A stretch of DNA of 64,000 bases from positions 124,001 through 188,000 of the forward strand of contig NZ_SFCC01000012.1 of the NCBI RefSeq assembly GCF_004214935.1. The letters run 5' to 3'. Numbering within the stretch: the stretch's first letter is position 1; the number at the start of each line of letters is the position of its first letter. Under the pieces are notes generated by a model. That model made no database searches, was not told the DNA's origin, and saw only the letters and a list, made by a program, of their open reading frames with translations. Below, piece after piece: positions 56,690-64,000 of this stretch. Made by a program: the position numbers and the translations under genes. Origin of the DNA: Amycolatopsis suaedae (GTDB taxonomy: Bacteria > Actinomycetota > Actinomycetes > Mycobacteriales > Pseudonocardiaceae).

Positions 56690-57903
56690 CAAGCCAGCTG
56701 AACACGCGGGCCACGGGGTGCCCCTACCCGCACCCGCCGACGATGCCAAGGGACGGCACGCCGTTCCGTCCCTCACCGTCGTTCGCGCGGTGGCGTGCCG
56801 AGGCGCCCGCGACCCGGATGACGGCCGAGGACGGCAACGTCGGGTGGTTCGTCACCGGTTACGAGCTGGCCCGCCAGGTACTCCAGGACTCCCGCTTCAG
56901 CCAGGCCGACCAGCGGACCCCGCTGGGCTCGGCGCCGGTGCCGGCGGAGACGCCGATCGACGAGGAGACCCTGCACGCCCTGGTCGCCGGCAACGTCCTG
57001 GGTCTCGATCCGCCGCAGCACACGAAGATCCGCCGGGTCGCGGTCCGGCGCTTCTCGGTCCGCGCGGTGCGCGGGCAACGGGAGGCGATCGGCGAGTTCA
57101 TCGAACGGCGGCTGGACGAGATTCTCGCCGCCGGGTCCACCGCCGACCTGTTCGAGGACTTCGCCGTCCCGGTGTCGGTCTTCGCCCACTGCCGGGTCCT
57201 GGGCATCCCGGACGGCAAGGCCGACGAGTTCGCCGCCCTCTTCGCCACCGAGGAACCGCGGGCAGGCGACATGGTGCGATTCGCGGCCGAGACCCTGGAG
57301 CTGAAGGCAGGCGACCTCGGCGAGGACACGATCAGCGACCTGCTGCGTTCGGAACTCACCGCGGGCGAGCGGCTGGGGATCACCACGGTGCTGATGGGGT
57401 CGGGGCGCGACGCGGTCGCGTACATGATCGGGACGATCATGGTCTCGTTGCTGTCGGATCCGGGCCAGCTGGAACTCCTGCGGCGGGAGCCCGGGCGGAT
57501 CCCCGCCGCCGTCGAGGAGTTCGTGCGGTTCCACGCGATGTTCGTCTCGGCGCATCCACGCACCGTGGCCGAGGACGTCACCCTGGAGGGGATCGACTTC
57601 CGCGCGGGCGAACCGGTCTGGGTGTCCACAGTGGCCGCCAACCGGGACGGCGAGCGGTTCCCGGATCCCGACACCTTCGACGTCACCCGGGAGGCGTCCG
57701 GGCACCTCGCGTTCGGGCACGGCATCCACGCCTGCATCGGGCAGCAGCTGGCCCGGGTGACGATCGCCGAGGCGATCACCCGGCTGCTGCGGCGCCTGCC
57801 GGTGCTGCGCCTGGTCGAGGCGGAGCAGCGGACGCCGATGGCCTTCGCGGGCAACCTGCCGACCTACGCCCCGGGGACCGTCCGGGTCAGCTGGGACGGC
57901 TGA
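56686..57903 (+). CDS. Cytochrome P450 with atypical I-helix
   Basis: The 405-residue P450 has heme ligand Cys350 in FGHGIHACIG, an ExxR motif in VEEFVRFHAM, and an HPRTVAEDV stretch. The I-helix reads MGSGRDAVAYMI where most P450s have AGHDTT/AGxET, so the conserved proton-relay Thr is missing (Ala/Val), as in P450eryF-like enzymes that rely on substrate-assisted catalysis. Its redox partners are encoded directly upstream. It shares an operon with a GH89 glycosidase, so its substrate may be a sugar or a glycoside aglycone. Confidence 0.9.
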   Translation: MTSQLNTRATGCPYPHPPTMPRDGTPFRPSPSFARWRAEAPATRMTAEDGNVGWFVTGYELARQVLQDSRFSQADQRTPLGSAPVPAETPIDEETLHALVAGNVLGLDPPQHTKIRRVAVRRFSVRAVRGQREAIGEFIERRLDEILAAGSTADLFEDFAVPVSVFAHCRVLGIPDGKADEFAALFATEEPRAGDMVRFAAETLELKAGDLGEDTISDLLRSELTAGERLGITTVLMGSGRDAVAYMIGTIMVSLLSDPGQLELLRREPGRIPAAVEEFVRFHAMFVSAHPRTVAEDVTLEGIDFRAGEPVWVSTVAANRDGERFPDPDTFDVTREASGHLAFGHGIHACIGQQLARVTIAEAITRLLRRLPVLRLVEAEQRTPMAFAGNLPTYAPGTVRVSWDG

Positions 57904-57910
57904 GCGGGAT

Positions 57911-58564
57911 TCACGACGTCGCGATGCCCAGCACCGGATGTTCCGGTGTGCTCGACGGCAGTTCGTGGAAGCCGAGGCGGCGGTAGAACGCCAGCGCCCC
58001 CGGGTTGCCGGCGTCGACGCCGAGGAACAGCGCCGGCACCCCGCGCGCGGCGAGCGCCTCGCGGAACGTGTCGACCAGGCGCCTGCCGACACCCCTGCCC
58101 TGCAGCTCCGGCAGCAGGTTGATGTGCAGGTGCGCGGGGTAGTCGGCGACCTCCGGGATGGTGGTCACCTCGGGATTCAGGCCCGCCCAGACGAGCACTT
58201 CCTCGGTGATCACGGGGTGATGGCCGGTCGGAGGCCCGGGCGCCGGATGCCGCTTCGCGAACTCCGGCGCCCAGGACCGCCGCCACCACGCTGTGAACGC
58301 CTCGGTGTCGGCGACCCCGATCACGTAACCCAGGACGTTCGTCCCGTCGTCGGCGACGAAGGCGAGGTCGGGGGCGAACTCCAGGTAGGGCAGCGCGGCG
58401 ACGTCGGCGACGAGCGTGTCGTCGGAGTAGACGCCCGTGGCGTCGGCACCGGCCGCCCCGGTGAGCAGACAGACCCGCGCCACCGCGTCGCGGTCGGCCG
58501 GGCGGTACGGGCGGATCGTCAGCTCGCCCGGTTCGCCGGGCCCTGCCAGTGCGATGTCGTTCAT
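57911..58564 (-). CDS. GNAT N-acetyltransferase
   Basis: The 217-residue protein has a GNAT fold: TIRPYRPADRDAVARVC at the start, a central beta-bulge region (FVADDGTNVLGYVIGV), acetyl-CoA motif A LHINLLPELQGRGVGRRLVDTF, and a final FLGVDAGNPGALAFYRRLGF. It resembles actinobacterial GNATs annotated beside beta-N-acetylglucosaminidases (NagZ/OGA-like acetyltransferase domains). That link is suggestive next to a GlcNAc-ase but unproven. It is convergent with the P450 gene. Confidence 0.88.
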   Translation of the reverse strand: MNDIALAGPGEPGELTIRPYRPADRDAVARVCLLTGAAGADATGVYSDDTLVADVAALPYLEFAPDLAFVADDGTNVLGYVIGVADTEAFTAWWRRSWAPEFAKRHPAPGPPTGHHPVITEEVLVWAGLNPEVTTIPEVADYPAHLHINLLPELQGRGVGRRLVDTFREALAARGVPALFLGVDAGNPGALAFYRRLGFHELPSSTPEHPVLGIATS

Positions 58565-58741
58565 GACCTCAGCGTCGGGCAGCCATGATCCACGGGCAAC
58601 GCCGCGGTTGGCCGGAACCGGTACGTTCTTTGCCCCTCTCCCCCGGACTACGTCACCGGGCGTACCCGGCGAGCCGCCTGACGACGGATGCGCCGGCGAC
58701 GGCCGCGGGCCATCGTTGGGCGCGAAGGAGAGGTGAGGTCG

Positions 58742-60088
58742 ATGACTCGACACAAGCGGCGGCGACGAGGACTGCTCGCTCCCGCCCTCGCACTGGCGAT
58801 GCTGGTGAGCACACCGGCGGCACTCGCCGGGCAGCCGCGGCACCCGGTGGCCGGCTGGGTCCGGCACAACGCCGCGCCGCTGGAGCACGTGGACCCCGCG
58901 GCCCCGCTGGACGACCTGGCGCCGCTGCGCCGCGCGGTCGGCGACGCGTGGATCGTCGGGCTGGGCGAGTCGGTGCACGGGGCCGCCGAGCAGCAGACCC
59001 TCAAGCACCGCACCGTGCGGATGCTCGTCGAGCAGCTCGGGTTCCGCTCCATCGCCTGGGAGGAGCAGTGGACGACCGGGCTGGCGGTCGACGAGTACCT
59101 GCGCACCGGCGAGGGTGACCTGGCGGCGCTGGTGCGCGGGCTGGGCCCGCAGTGGCAGTCCCGGGAGATGACCGACACGCTGCGCTGGCTGCGCGACTTC
59201 AACGCCGGCCGGGCGGACAAGGTGCGCTTCGTCGGCGTCGAGTACTACCTGACCGGACTTGCCGCCTACACCGGCGTCGACACCTACGTCGCCCACGCCG
59301 CCCCCGGCCGGCACGCGGAGCTGCTGCGGCACCTGAAGCCGATCACGCCCCGCACCGGGAACATCGACGACCACATCACCTGGTTCGAGGCCCTGCCCGC
59401 CGCGGAGCAGCAGGCGGTCGTCGACGACGCCCGCCGGGTGCACGACCTGGTCGCCGGCCTCCCCGGCCGGCCGGGGCACGCGGTGGCGCTGCGCCACGCC
59501 CGGCAGATCCTGTCGTTCTTCGAGCACCTGATTCTGCCCGAGCCGGACACCCACACCTACCGGGACGCGCGCACCGCGCAGACCGTGCGCTGGTGGCAGG
59601 AACTGACCGGCGACAAGGTCGCGTACTGGGCGGCCAGCCCGCACACGGCCAACGCGCCGCGGCTGCGGATCGCCCTGCCGCCCGAGCCCGACCTGCGCTT
59701 CGCCGCCGCCGGTTCGCACCTGCGCCAGTGGTACGGGCGGCGCTACCTGTCGATCGGGTTCACCTTCGACCACGGCGCCGTCCGGCTGACGCCCGACCTG
59801 ACGGTCCCCCAGACGCCGCCGAAACCACACTGGTTCGAACGGCCCTTCGGCGAGACCGGAATCGCCCAGTTCACCCTGGACCTGCGCAGGCCGGCACCAC
59901 CGGCGGTGCGGGAATGGCTGCGGGCACCCGCCACCACCCGGGGCATGGCACACGCCGGTCCGGAGTCCTATGTGGACGGCGGCAGCCTGGGCCAGTGGTT
60001 CGACGTGATCGTCCACCGCCAGGAGGTGACCCCCATGCGGCCGGCGCCGGTCAGCCCGGATCGCGGTGCCGGCCGCGCGGCGGCGTGA
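58742..60088 (+). CDS. Secreted erythromycin-esterase-like protein
   Basis: The 448-residue precursor has a Sec signal peptide (MTRHKRRRRGLLAPALALAMLVSTPAALA, cleavage before GQ). The mature part is of the erythromycin esterase/EreA family with the conserved GLGESVHGAAE (Glu/His pair), a later AWEEQW and a C-terminal SIGFTFDHG. True Ere enzymes hydrolyse macrolactones; many actinobacterial members are secreted and have unknown substrates. GAAGGAGAGG precedes ATG 58742. Confidence 0.85.
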   Translation: MTRHKRRRRGLLAPALALAMLVSTPAALAGQPRHPVAGWVRHNAAPLEHVDPAAPLDDLAPLRRAVGDAWIVGLGESVHGAAEQQTLKHRTVRMLVEQLGFRSIAWEEQWTTGLAVDEYLRTGEGDLAALVRGLGPQWQSREMTDTLRWLRDFNAGRADKVRFVGVEYYLTGLAAYTGVDTYVAHAAPGRHAELLRHLKPITPRTGNIDDHITWFEALPAAEQQAVVDDARRVHDLVAGLPGRPGHAVALRHARQILSFFEHLILPEPDTHTYRDARTAQTVRWWQELTGDKVAYWAASPHTANAPRLRIALPPEPDLRFAAAGSHLRQWYGRRYLSIGFTFDHGAVRLTPDLTVPQTPPKPHWFERPFGETGIAQFTLDLRRPAPPAVREWLRAPATTRGMAHAGPESYVDGGSLGQWFDVIVHRQEVTPMRPAPVSPDRGAGRAAA

Positions 60089-60129
60089 TCGACATAGCGT
60101 GGTGGAGCACGTCGCTTGTCACACGATGC

Positions 60130-60522
60130 TCACACGATGCCGGTGGCCTGCGACCAGACACAGCGCCACCCGTTTCCGCCCGAGACGTACACGTCGGTGT
60201 GCCAGGCCTCGTGCCGGGGAATGTCCGTGCCGTCCACGGTGACCTCGATGGCACACCGGTAGCGGAGAACGACGACCCCCTCGCCGGCGACGGCGACCGG
60301 GTCACTCAGCAACTCCAGGCTCCGGTAGGCGACCTGCCCGGTGGTGAGCAGGTCGAGGTACTGCGCCTTGGTCCAGACGGCGCCGGTGGGGTTGCACAGC
60401 TCGTATTCCGGGGCATGCAACCGGTCGTACGCCTCGGGGTCGACGTCGAGCAGGCTCCGGATCCGGTCCTTCTCGGCCTGGACGACCTCGCCGGCCGGGT
60501 CGCCGGTCAGATGGAGGGTCAT
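60130..60522 (-). CDS. SnoaL/DUF4440-like protein
   Basis: This is a small NTF2-like protein of about 130 residues: an N-terminal helix (VVQAEKDRIRSLLDVDPEAYDRLHAPEYELCNPTG), a Y-L-D-L-L-T-T-G-Q strand region and a closing W-R-C-V-W-S-Q-A-T pair, typical of DUF4440/SnoaL-like folds. No catalytic residues are assigned. ATG 60522 is preferred over the upstream in-frame codons at 60537, which lack support. It stands alone between the secreted esterase and SDR genes. Confidence 0.75.
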   Translation of the reverse strand: MTLHLTGDPAGEVVQAEKDRIRSLLDVDPEAYDRLHAPEYELCNPTGAVWTKAQYLDLLTTGQVAYRSLELLSDPVAVAGEGVVVLRYRCAIEVTVDGTDIPRHEAWHTDVYVSGGNGWRCVWSQATGIV

Positions 60523-60559
60523 GCCGAACGATACCAATCTCGTGAACCGGATCGTGCGG

Positions 60560-61414
60560 TCAGCTGGAAGCGATCTGGTGGCCGTCGGGAAAATCGGTGG
60601 AGCGGGACAGCTCCTCCCACTCGCGCAGGTCCTTCTCGACAGCGGAGCGGCCGGCGGCGACCAGGCGCAGCGCGTCGGAGCCCAGTACCAGATGCACGGG
60701 TGGCTTCTCGGCCGCCACGACCTTCAGGACGGCCTCGGCCGCTTTGGCCGGGTCCCCCAGCTGGTTGCCGCTGGCCGCCTGCCGGGCCGCGCGGATGGGT
60801 TCGAACAACGTGTCGTAGTCCGGAATGGATCGTCGCGCGCGGACCATCGACCGGCCCGCCCAGTCGGTGCGGAACGAGCCCGGTTCGATGATCGTCACGT
60901 GCACGCCGAAATCCGCGACCTCCTTGGCGACGGTCTCCAGGATGCCCTCCACGGCGTACTTGCTGCCGCAGTAGTAGGCCAGCCCAGGCACGGTCATCAG
61001 CCCGCCCATCGAGCTGACCGCGAACACGTGCCCCGCACGGCGCTCGCGCATGAACGGCAGTACCGCCTGCACCGTGGCGGCAACCCCGAACACGTTGACG
61101 GCGAACTGCGCCCGCAACTCGGACAGCGGTGACTCCTCGAACACCCCCTCGTGCCCGTAACCGGCGTTCGCGATGAGCACGTCGATCGGCCCGACCCGCG
61201 CCTCGATCTCCTCCACGACGGCGAAAACCGCGTCGTCGTCGGTGACATCCAGCCGGCGCGCGTGCGCACGTCCCGGCGCGAGCGCTTCGAACACCTCGGC
61301 GTCCTCCGCCCGGCGGATCGTGCCGACGACGGTGTGCCCGGCGTCGAGCGCCCCGCGGGCGAACGCCCGGCCGAGGCCGCTGCTGACACCGGTGATCAGG
61401 AAAAGCATGGTCAC
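60560..61414 (-). CDS. Short-chain dehydrogenase/reductase
   Basis: The 284-residue classical SDR has TGVSSGLGRAFA for the NAD(P) site, NAGYG, Ser in FAVSSMGG, and catalytic Tyr-x3-Lys in YCGSKYAVEG. The longer C-terminal region resembles retinol-dehydrogenase-like actinobacterial SDRs. The GTG start overlaps the TetR stop (GTGA), so it is co-translated with and probably controlled by that repressor. ATG 61408 is an alternative. Confidence 0.9.
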   Translation of the reverse strand: MTMLFLITGVSSGLGRAFARGALDAGHTVVGTIRRAEDAEVFEALAPGRAHARRLDVTDDDAVFAVVEEIEARVGPIDVLIANAGYGHEGVFEESPLSELRAQFAVNVFGVAATVQAVLPFMRERRAGHVFAVSSMGGLMTVPGLAYYCGSKYAVEGILETVAKEVADFGVHVTIIEPGSFRTDWAGRSMVRARRSIPDYDTLFEPIRAARQAASGNQLGDPAKAAEAVLKVVAAEKPPVHLVLGSDALRLVAAGRSAVEKDLREWEELSRSTDFPDGHQIASS

Positions 61415-62004
61415 CCTTCAGGTAGGACGCGGCACCAGATCTCGACCATCGTCTCGGTCATGCGATCCAGACCGCCGGGTTGTGTTGACGCGTGGTAGAA
61501 GTTGCGTTCGGTCATCCAGCACAGCGCTTGGGCGAGCGCCGCCGCGTCCGCCGGGCCGTTCCCGTCGGGCAGACCGGCCGCTACGAGGACACGGGTCATG
61601 ACCTCGGTGTTGTTGGCGATGGTGTCGCGCCACAGCCGGGCGATCTCGGGCACGTGGGGGCCGAACTCGACCGCCGCCCGCATCACGAGTCCGTGCTCAC
61701 GCCAGGCGCCGGCCACGTTCTCCACCGCCCTTCGCACGATGTCGCGCGGGAGCGAACCGGGGCCGGCGGACCGTTCGTCCATGTGCAACCCGGCAACCGT
61801 GCGTTCGACCAGTGCGGCGAGCACCTCCTGTTTCGATCCGAAGTAGAAGTACAGCGAGCCGCGGGAGATCCCCGCACCCTTGGCGATCGACTCGACGGTC
61901 ATCGGCTCGGTGTGTTCCCGTTCGAGCAGCACCTCTGCGGCGTCCAGGATCGCCTGTTCGCGCAGGTCACCCTTCCTCGGTGCGTCACGACGCTTCGCTG
62001 CCAC
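61411..62004 (-). CDS. TetR-family regulator
   Basis: The 197-residue protein has an N-terminal HTH (REQAILDAAEVLLEREHTEPMTVESIAKGAGISRGSLYFYFGSKQEVLAALVERT) and a TetR_C-type ligand domain similar to EthR-like regulators (GLHMDERSAG..., WREHGLVMRAAVEFGPHVPEIARLW). GTG 62004 is chosen because CATAGT lies 6 nt upstream (leaderless). A GCAGA-N6-TCTGC inverted repeat at 62024 is its likely operator. It forms an operon with the SDR gene. Confidence 0.9.
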   Translation of the reverse strand: MAAKRRDAPRKGDLREQAILDAAEVLLEREHTEPMTVESIAKGAGISRGSLYFYFGSKQEVLAALVERTVAGLHMDERSAGPGSLPRDIVRRAVENVAGAWREHGLVMRAAVEFGPHVPEIARLWRDTIANNTEVMTRVLVAAGLPDGNGPADAAALAQALCWMTERNFYHASTQPGGLDRMTETMVEIWCRVLPEG

Positions 62005-62023
62005 GACACCACTATGACATGCC

Positions 62024-62039
62024 GCAGAGAAAAATCTGC
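62024..62039. promoter_or_regulatory. TetR operator candidate
   Basis: GCAGA-GAAAAA-TCTGC lies upstream of the TetR -10 within the 103-bp region shared with the dipeptidase gene. A further AAATTTCTGC half-site lies about 20 bp downstream. Confidence 0.45.
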
Positions 62040-62107
62040 ACTGTGTCGAAAAATTTCTGCGTGACGTAGAACGCACCGTGCCAGGCCTGCCGACCTAGAC
62101 TCAGGTC

Positions 62108-63139
62108 GTGATGTCTCTGCACCAGGACGCCGTGGTGGTGGACTGCCACAACGACCTCATCCTCCTTGTCGACCACTTCGACCAGCGAAATCAGCCCGGC
62201 CACTTCAGCGACTTCTGGCTTCCCGAGCTGCGGGCAGGCGGAGTCGACGTCCAGATCCTGCCCATCTGCCTCGAACCGGCCTTCCAGTCCGAGGGCGGCC
62301 TGCGCCGCACGCTGCTGCTCGTCGAGCGCATCCACCGCCTCGCCGCCGAGCACAGCGACGACGTGGCGGTGTGCCTGACCGCCGCCGAGATCGACGCGGC
62401 CGTGGCCGCGGGCAAGATCGCCCTGGTCATCGCACTCGAGGGAGCACACGGGATCGGGCAGGACGTCGCGCTCGTCCGCACCCTGTACCGGGTGGGCGTC
62501 CGGGTCGTGTCCATGGCCCACTTCGGCCGCACGTTCCTCGCCGACGGCAGCGGCCTGGACACCACCTCACGGGGCCGGCTCACCCCGCAGGGCATCGAGG
62601 CACTGGCCGAGATGGAGGACCTGGGCATCGTCTTCGACATCAGCCACCTCGGCCTCGGCGGCGTCGACCACGTGCTCGAACTCGCCACCCGGCCGTTCCT
62701 GGCCACCCACTCGGCCTGCCTCGGCATCACCGACATCCACCGCAACCTGCACGACGACCACATCAAGCAGATCGCCCAGCTCGGCGGCGTCATCGGGGTG
62801 GCCGCGGCGATCCCGTTCTTCATCGACGCCCAGCACCCCACCGCCGACCGGGTCGTCGACCACATCGAACGGATCATCGAGGTGGCCGGCATCGACCACG
62901 TCGGGCTCGGCCCCGACTTCATCGACGACTACTACCAGCAGGTCTACGGCGGCTGGATCATCCCGCCCGAGTTCGCGGCCACCACCGCACACGCCGAGAT
63001 CGCCCGGCCGTCGGACCTGCCCAGGATCACCGACGCACTGGTACGGCGCGGATTCGCCGAGCCGGACATCCGCAAGATCCTGGGCGAGAACGTGCTGCGG
63101 GTCCTCCGGGACGTCCTGCGGGGCTCGGTCACCACCTGA
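62108..63139 (+). CDS. M19-family membrane-dipeptidase-like zinc peptidase
   Basis: The 343-residue TIM-barrel metallopeptidase has the ligand set of renal dipeptidase: H-N-D in VVDCHNDLI, a Glu in IALEGAHGIG, and His in DISHLG and THSACLGITDIHRN. It cleaves dipeptides or related amides, with D-amino acids possible at the second position. No signal peptide is seen, so a cytoplasmic role is likely. GTG 62108 has TAGACT 6 nt upstream (leaderless); the next codon ATG is an alternative. It overlaps the convergent P450 gene by 11 bp. Confidence 0.9.
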   Translation: MMSLHQDAVVVDCHNDLILLVDHFDQRNQPGHFSDFWLPELRAGGVDVQILPICLEPAFQSEGGLRRTLLLVERIHRLAAEHSDDVAVCLTAAEIDAAVAAGKIALVIALEGAHGIGQDVALVRTLYRVGVRVVSMAHFGRTFLADGSGLDTTSRGRLTPQGIEALAEMEDLGIVFDISHLGLGGVDHVLELATRPFLATHSACLGITDIHRNLHDDHIKQIAQLGGVIGVAAAIPFFIDAQHPTADRVVDHIERIIEVAGIDHVGLGPDFIDDYYQQVYGGWIIPPEFAATTAHAEIARPSDLPRITDALVRRGFAEPDIRKILGENVLRVLRDVLRGSVTT

Positions 63140-64000
63140 CGGGCAGCGCGTTGAGGTAGGTGCCGGCGTCGTGGCGGACATCCAGCTCCTCGAACGGCAC
63201 AGCCAGCCGCAGCCCGGGCAGCCTGCGCAGCAGGGTGGGCAGCCCGATCTGCAGCTCGGCGCGAGCCAGCGGCTGGCCGAGGCACTGGTGGACGCCGTAG
63301 CCGAAGGCGAGCTGTCCCCTGACGTTACGGTCGAGGTCGAGCACGCCGGGGTCGGCGACGAACGACGGGTCATGGTTGCCGGCCAGGTAGTTCAGTACGA
63401 CACCGTCGCCTGCCCGGATGACCTGCTCGCCGACCGTGATGTCGGCGGTCGCCACGCGCGGCAGCATCTCGGCGATGCTGAGGAAGCGCAGCAGTTCCTC
63501 GACCGCGCGGGCGACCACGGCCGGGTCGTCGGTGTCCCGGAGCCGGGCGAGCTGGTCCGGATGCTGGAGCAGCACCGCCGTGCCCATGGAGAGCATCCGG
63601 GCGGTGGTGTCGTGCCCGGCGATCAGCAGGGCGACACCGTTGATAGCCACCTGCTCGTGGGTGAGTTCGCCGGTCGCGACGTACTCGTGGACCAGGGTGC
63701 TGATGATGTCGTCGGCCGGCTCGCGTTCCTTACGGTGCACCAGATCGAGCAGGTAGGCGAACAGGGTCCGCGTGGCCTGCGCCTGCTCGTCGGCAGGCAG
63801 GTTCCGGTTCGTCATGGTCTTGCTGTTGCGCTGGAAGAACTCGTGGTCCGAATAGGGCACCCCGAGCATCACCGAGATCACCAGGGACGGGACCGGCAGC
63901 GCGAAGTCCGCCACGAGGTCGGCGGGCGGGCCCTTGCTGATCATCTGTTCGACGAACCCGTCCACCACTTCCTGGATCCGGGGCCGCATCGCGTCGATCC
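63129..64000 (-). CDS. Cytochrome P450, C-terminal part (5' end outside window)
   Basis: The visible 290 residues run from helix E/F to the C-terminus and stay open to the right edge, so the start lies beyond 64000; the Met at 63989 is internal. Canonical features are an I-helix LLIAGHDTTARML, an ExxR in VEELLRF, and the heme Cys in FGYGVHQCLG, giving a CYP105-like bacterial class. It contrasts with the P450 at 56686, whose I-helix lacks the Thr. No ferredoxin is adjacent inside the window. Confidence 0.92.
   Translation of the reverse strand, partial: IDAMRPRIQEVVDGFVEQMISKGPPADLVADFALPVPSLVISVMLGVPYSDHEFFQRNSKTMTNRNLPADEQAQATRTLFAYLLDLVHRKEREPADDIISTLVHEYVATGELTHEQVAINGVALLIAGHDTTARMLSMGTAVLLQHPDQLARLRDTDDPAVVARAVEELLRFLSIAEMLPRVATADITVGEQVIRAGDGVVLNYLAGNHDPSFVADPGVLDLDRNVRGQLAFGYGVHQCLGQPLARAELQIGLPTLLRRLPGLRLAVPFEELDVRHDAGTYLNALPVRW

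Noticed and set aside
1-64000. CRISPR arrays, tRNA/rRNA genes, insertion sequences, integrases and attachment sites
   Set aside because: No regularly spaced repeats, cloverleaf-like sequences, transposase or integrase motifs or flanking direct repeats were seen on either strand by eye. A model-based search would be needed to exclude a missed tRNA or small RNA.

Overview
This is a very GC-rich stretch of an actinomycete chromosome. Leaderless start codons, AfsR/SARP-type regulators, LGFP repeats, a 13E12-type HNH protein and dense TetR/MarR/HxlR/GntR-controlled catabolic and efflux genes fit Pseudonocardiaceae (Amycolatopsis-like). The family assignment is inferred from gene content, not from a marker gene. 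No rRNA, tRNA, CRISPR array, transposase or prophage was found, and no gap between genes exceeds about 300 bp.

Layout. 1-4 kb: tail of an LGFP-repeat wall protein and a large XRE-SARP-NB-ARC-TPR regulator. 4-8 kb: a small secreted protein, then a NarL-type two-component system divergent from a two-gene ABC exporter. 7.8-17.4 kb: a catabolic cluster that matches the indole-3-acetate (iac) set: flavin monooxygenase, small IacB-like protein, Rieske oxygenase alpha and beta, SDR, flavin reductase and amidase. It carries its own PAS kinase, FixJ-type regulator and GntR regulator. 17.4-24.3 kb: PEBP protein, exporter, HxlR/azoreductase pair, SOS-box-controlled 13E12 endonuclease, MarR/tautomerase pair. 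24.3-36 kb: a second SARP-NB-ARC-TPR regulator, three DHA2-type exporters, carbonic anhydrase, a TerC-family protein behind a yybP-ykoY manganese riboswitch, an HxlR regulator and a haloalkane-dehalogenase-like hydrolase.

36-39 kb holds two unrecognised proteins in one operon, then a DoxX/unknown pair. 39-43.4 kb looks like a sulfur-redox regulon: a frameshifted thioredoxin-reductase-like flavoprotein, an XRE-cupin regulator, a CstB-like persulfide dioxygenase/rhodanese and a DUF1684-SnoaL fusion, tied together by three copies of TTGCC-N5-GGCAA. 43.4-48.3 kb: a TetR regulator with two matching operators, an aromatic FAD hydroxylase, hydrolase, VOC protein and O-methyltransferase.

48.4-57.9 kb appears to be a glycoside-use locus: GPH-type transporter, ROK and AraC regulators, then a tight five-gene operon of a beta-propeller protein, a GH89 alpha-N-acetylglucosaminidase, a 3Fe-4S ferredoxin, a ferredoxin reductase and a cytochrome P450. 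57.9-64 kb: GNAT, erythromycin-esterase-like secreted protein, SnoaL protein, TetR/SDR pair, M19 dipeptidase and the C-terminal part of a second P450 that runs off the window.

The most notable items are the iac-like cluster with a shared 18-bp promoter element, the GH89-P450 operon, the TTGCC-N5-GGCAA regulon and the riboswitch whose 3' end competes with a Shine-Dalgarno-masking hairpin.
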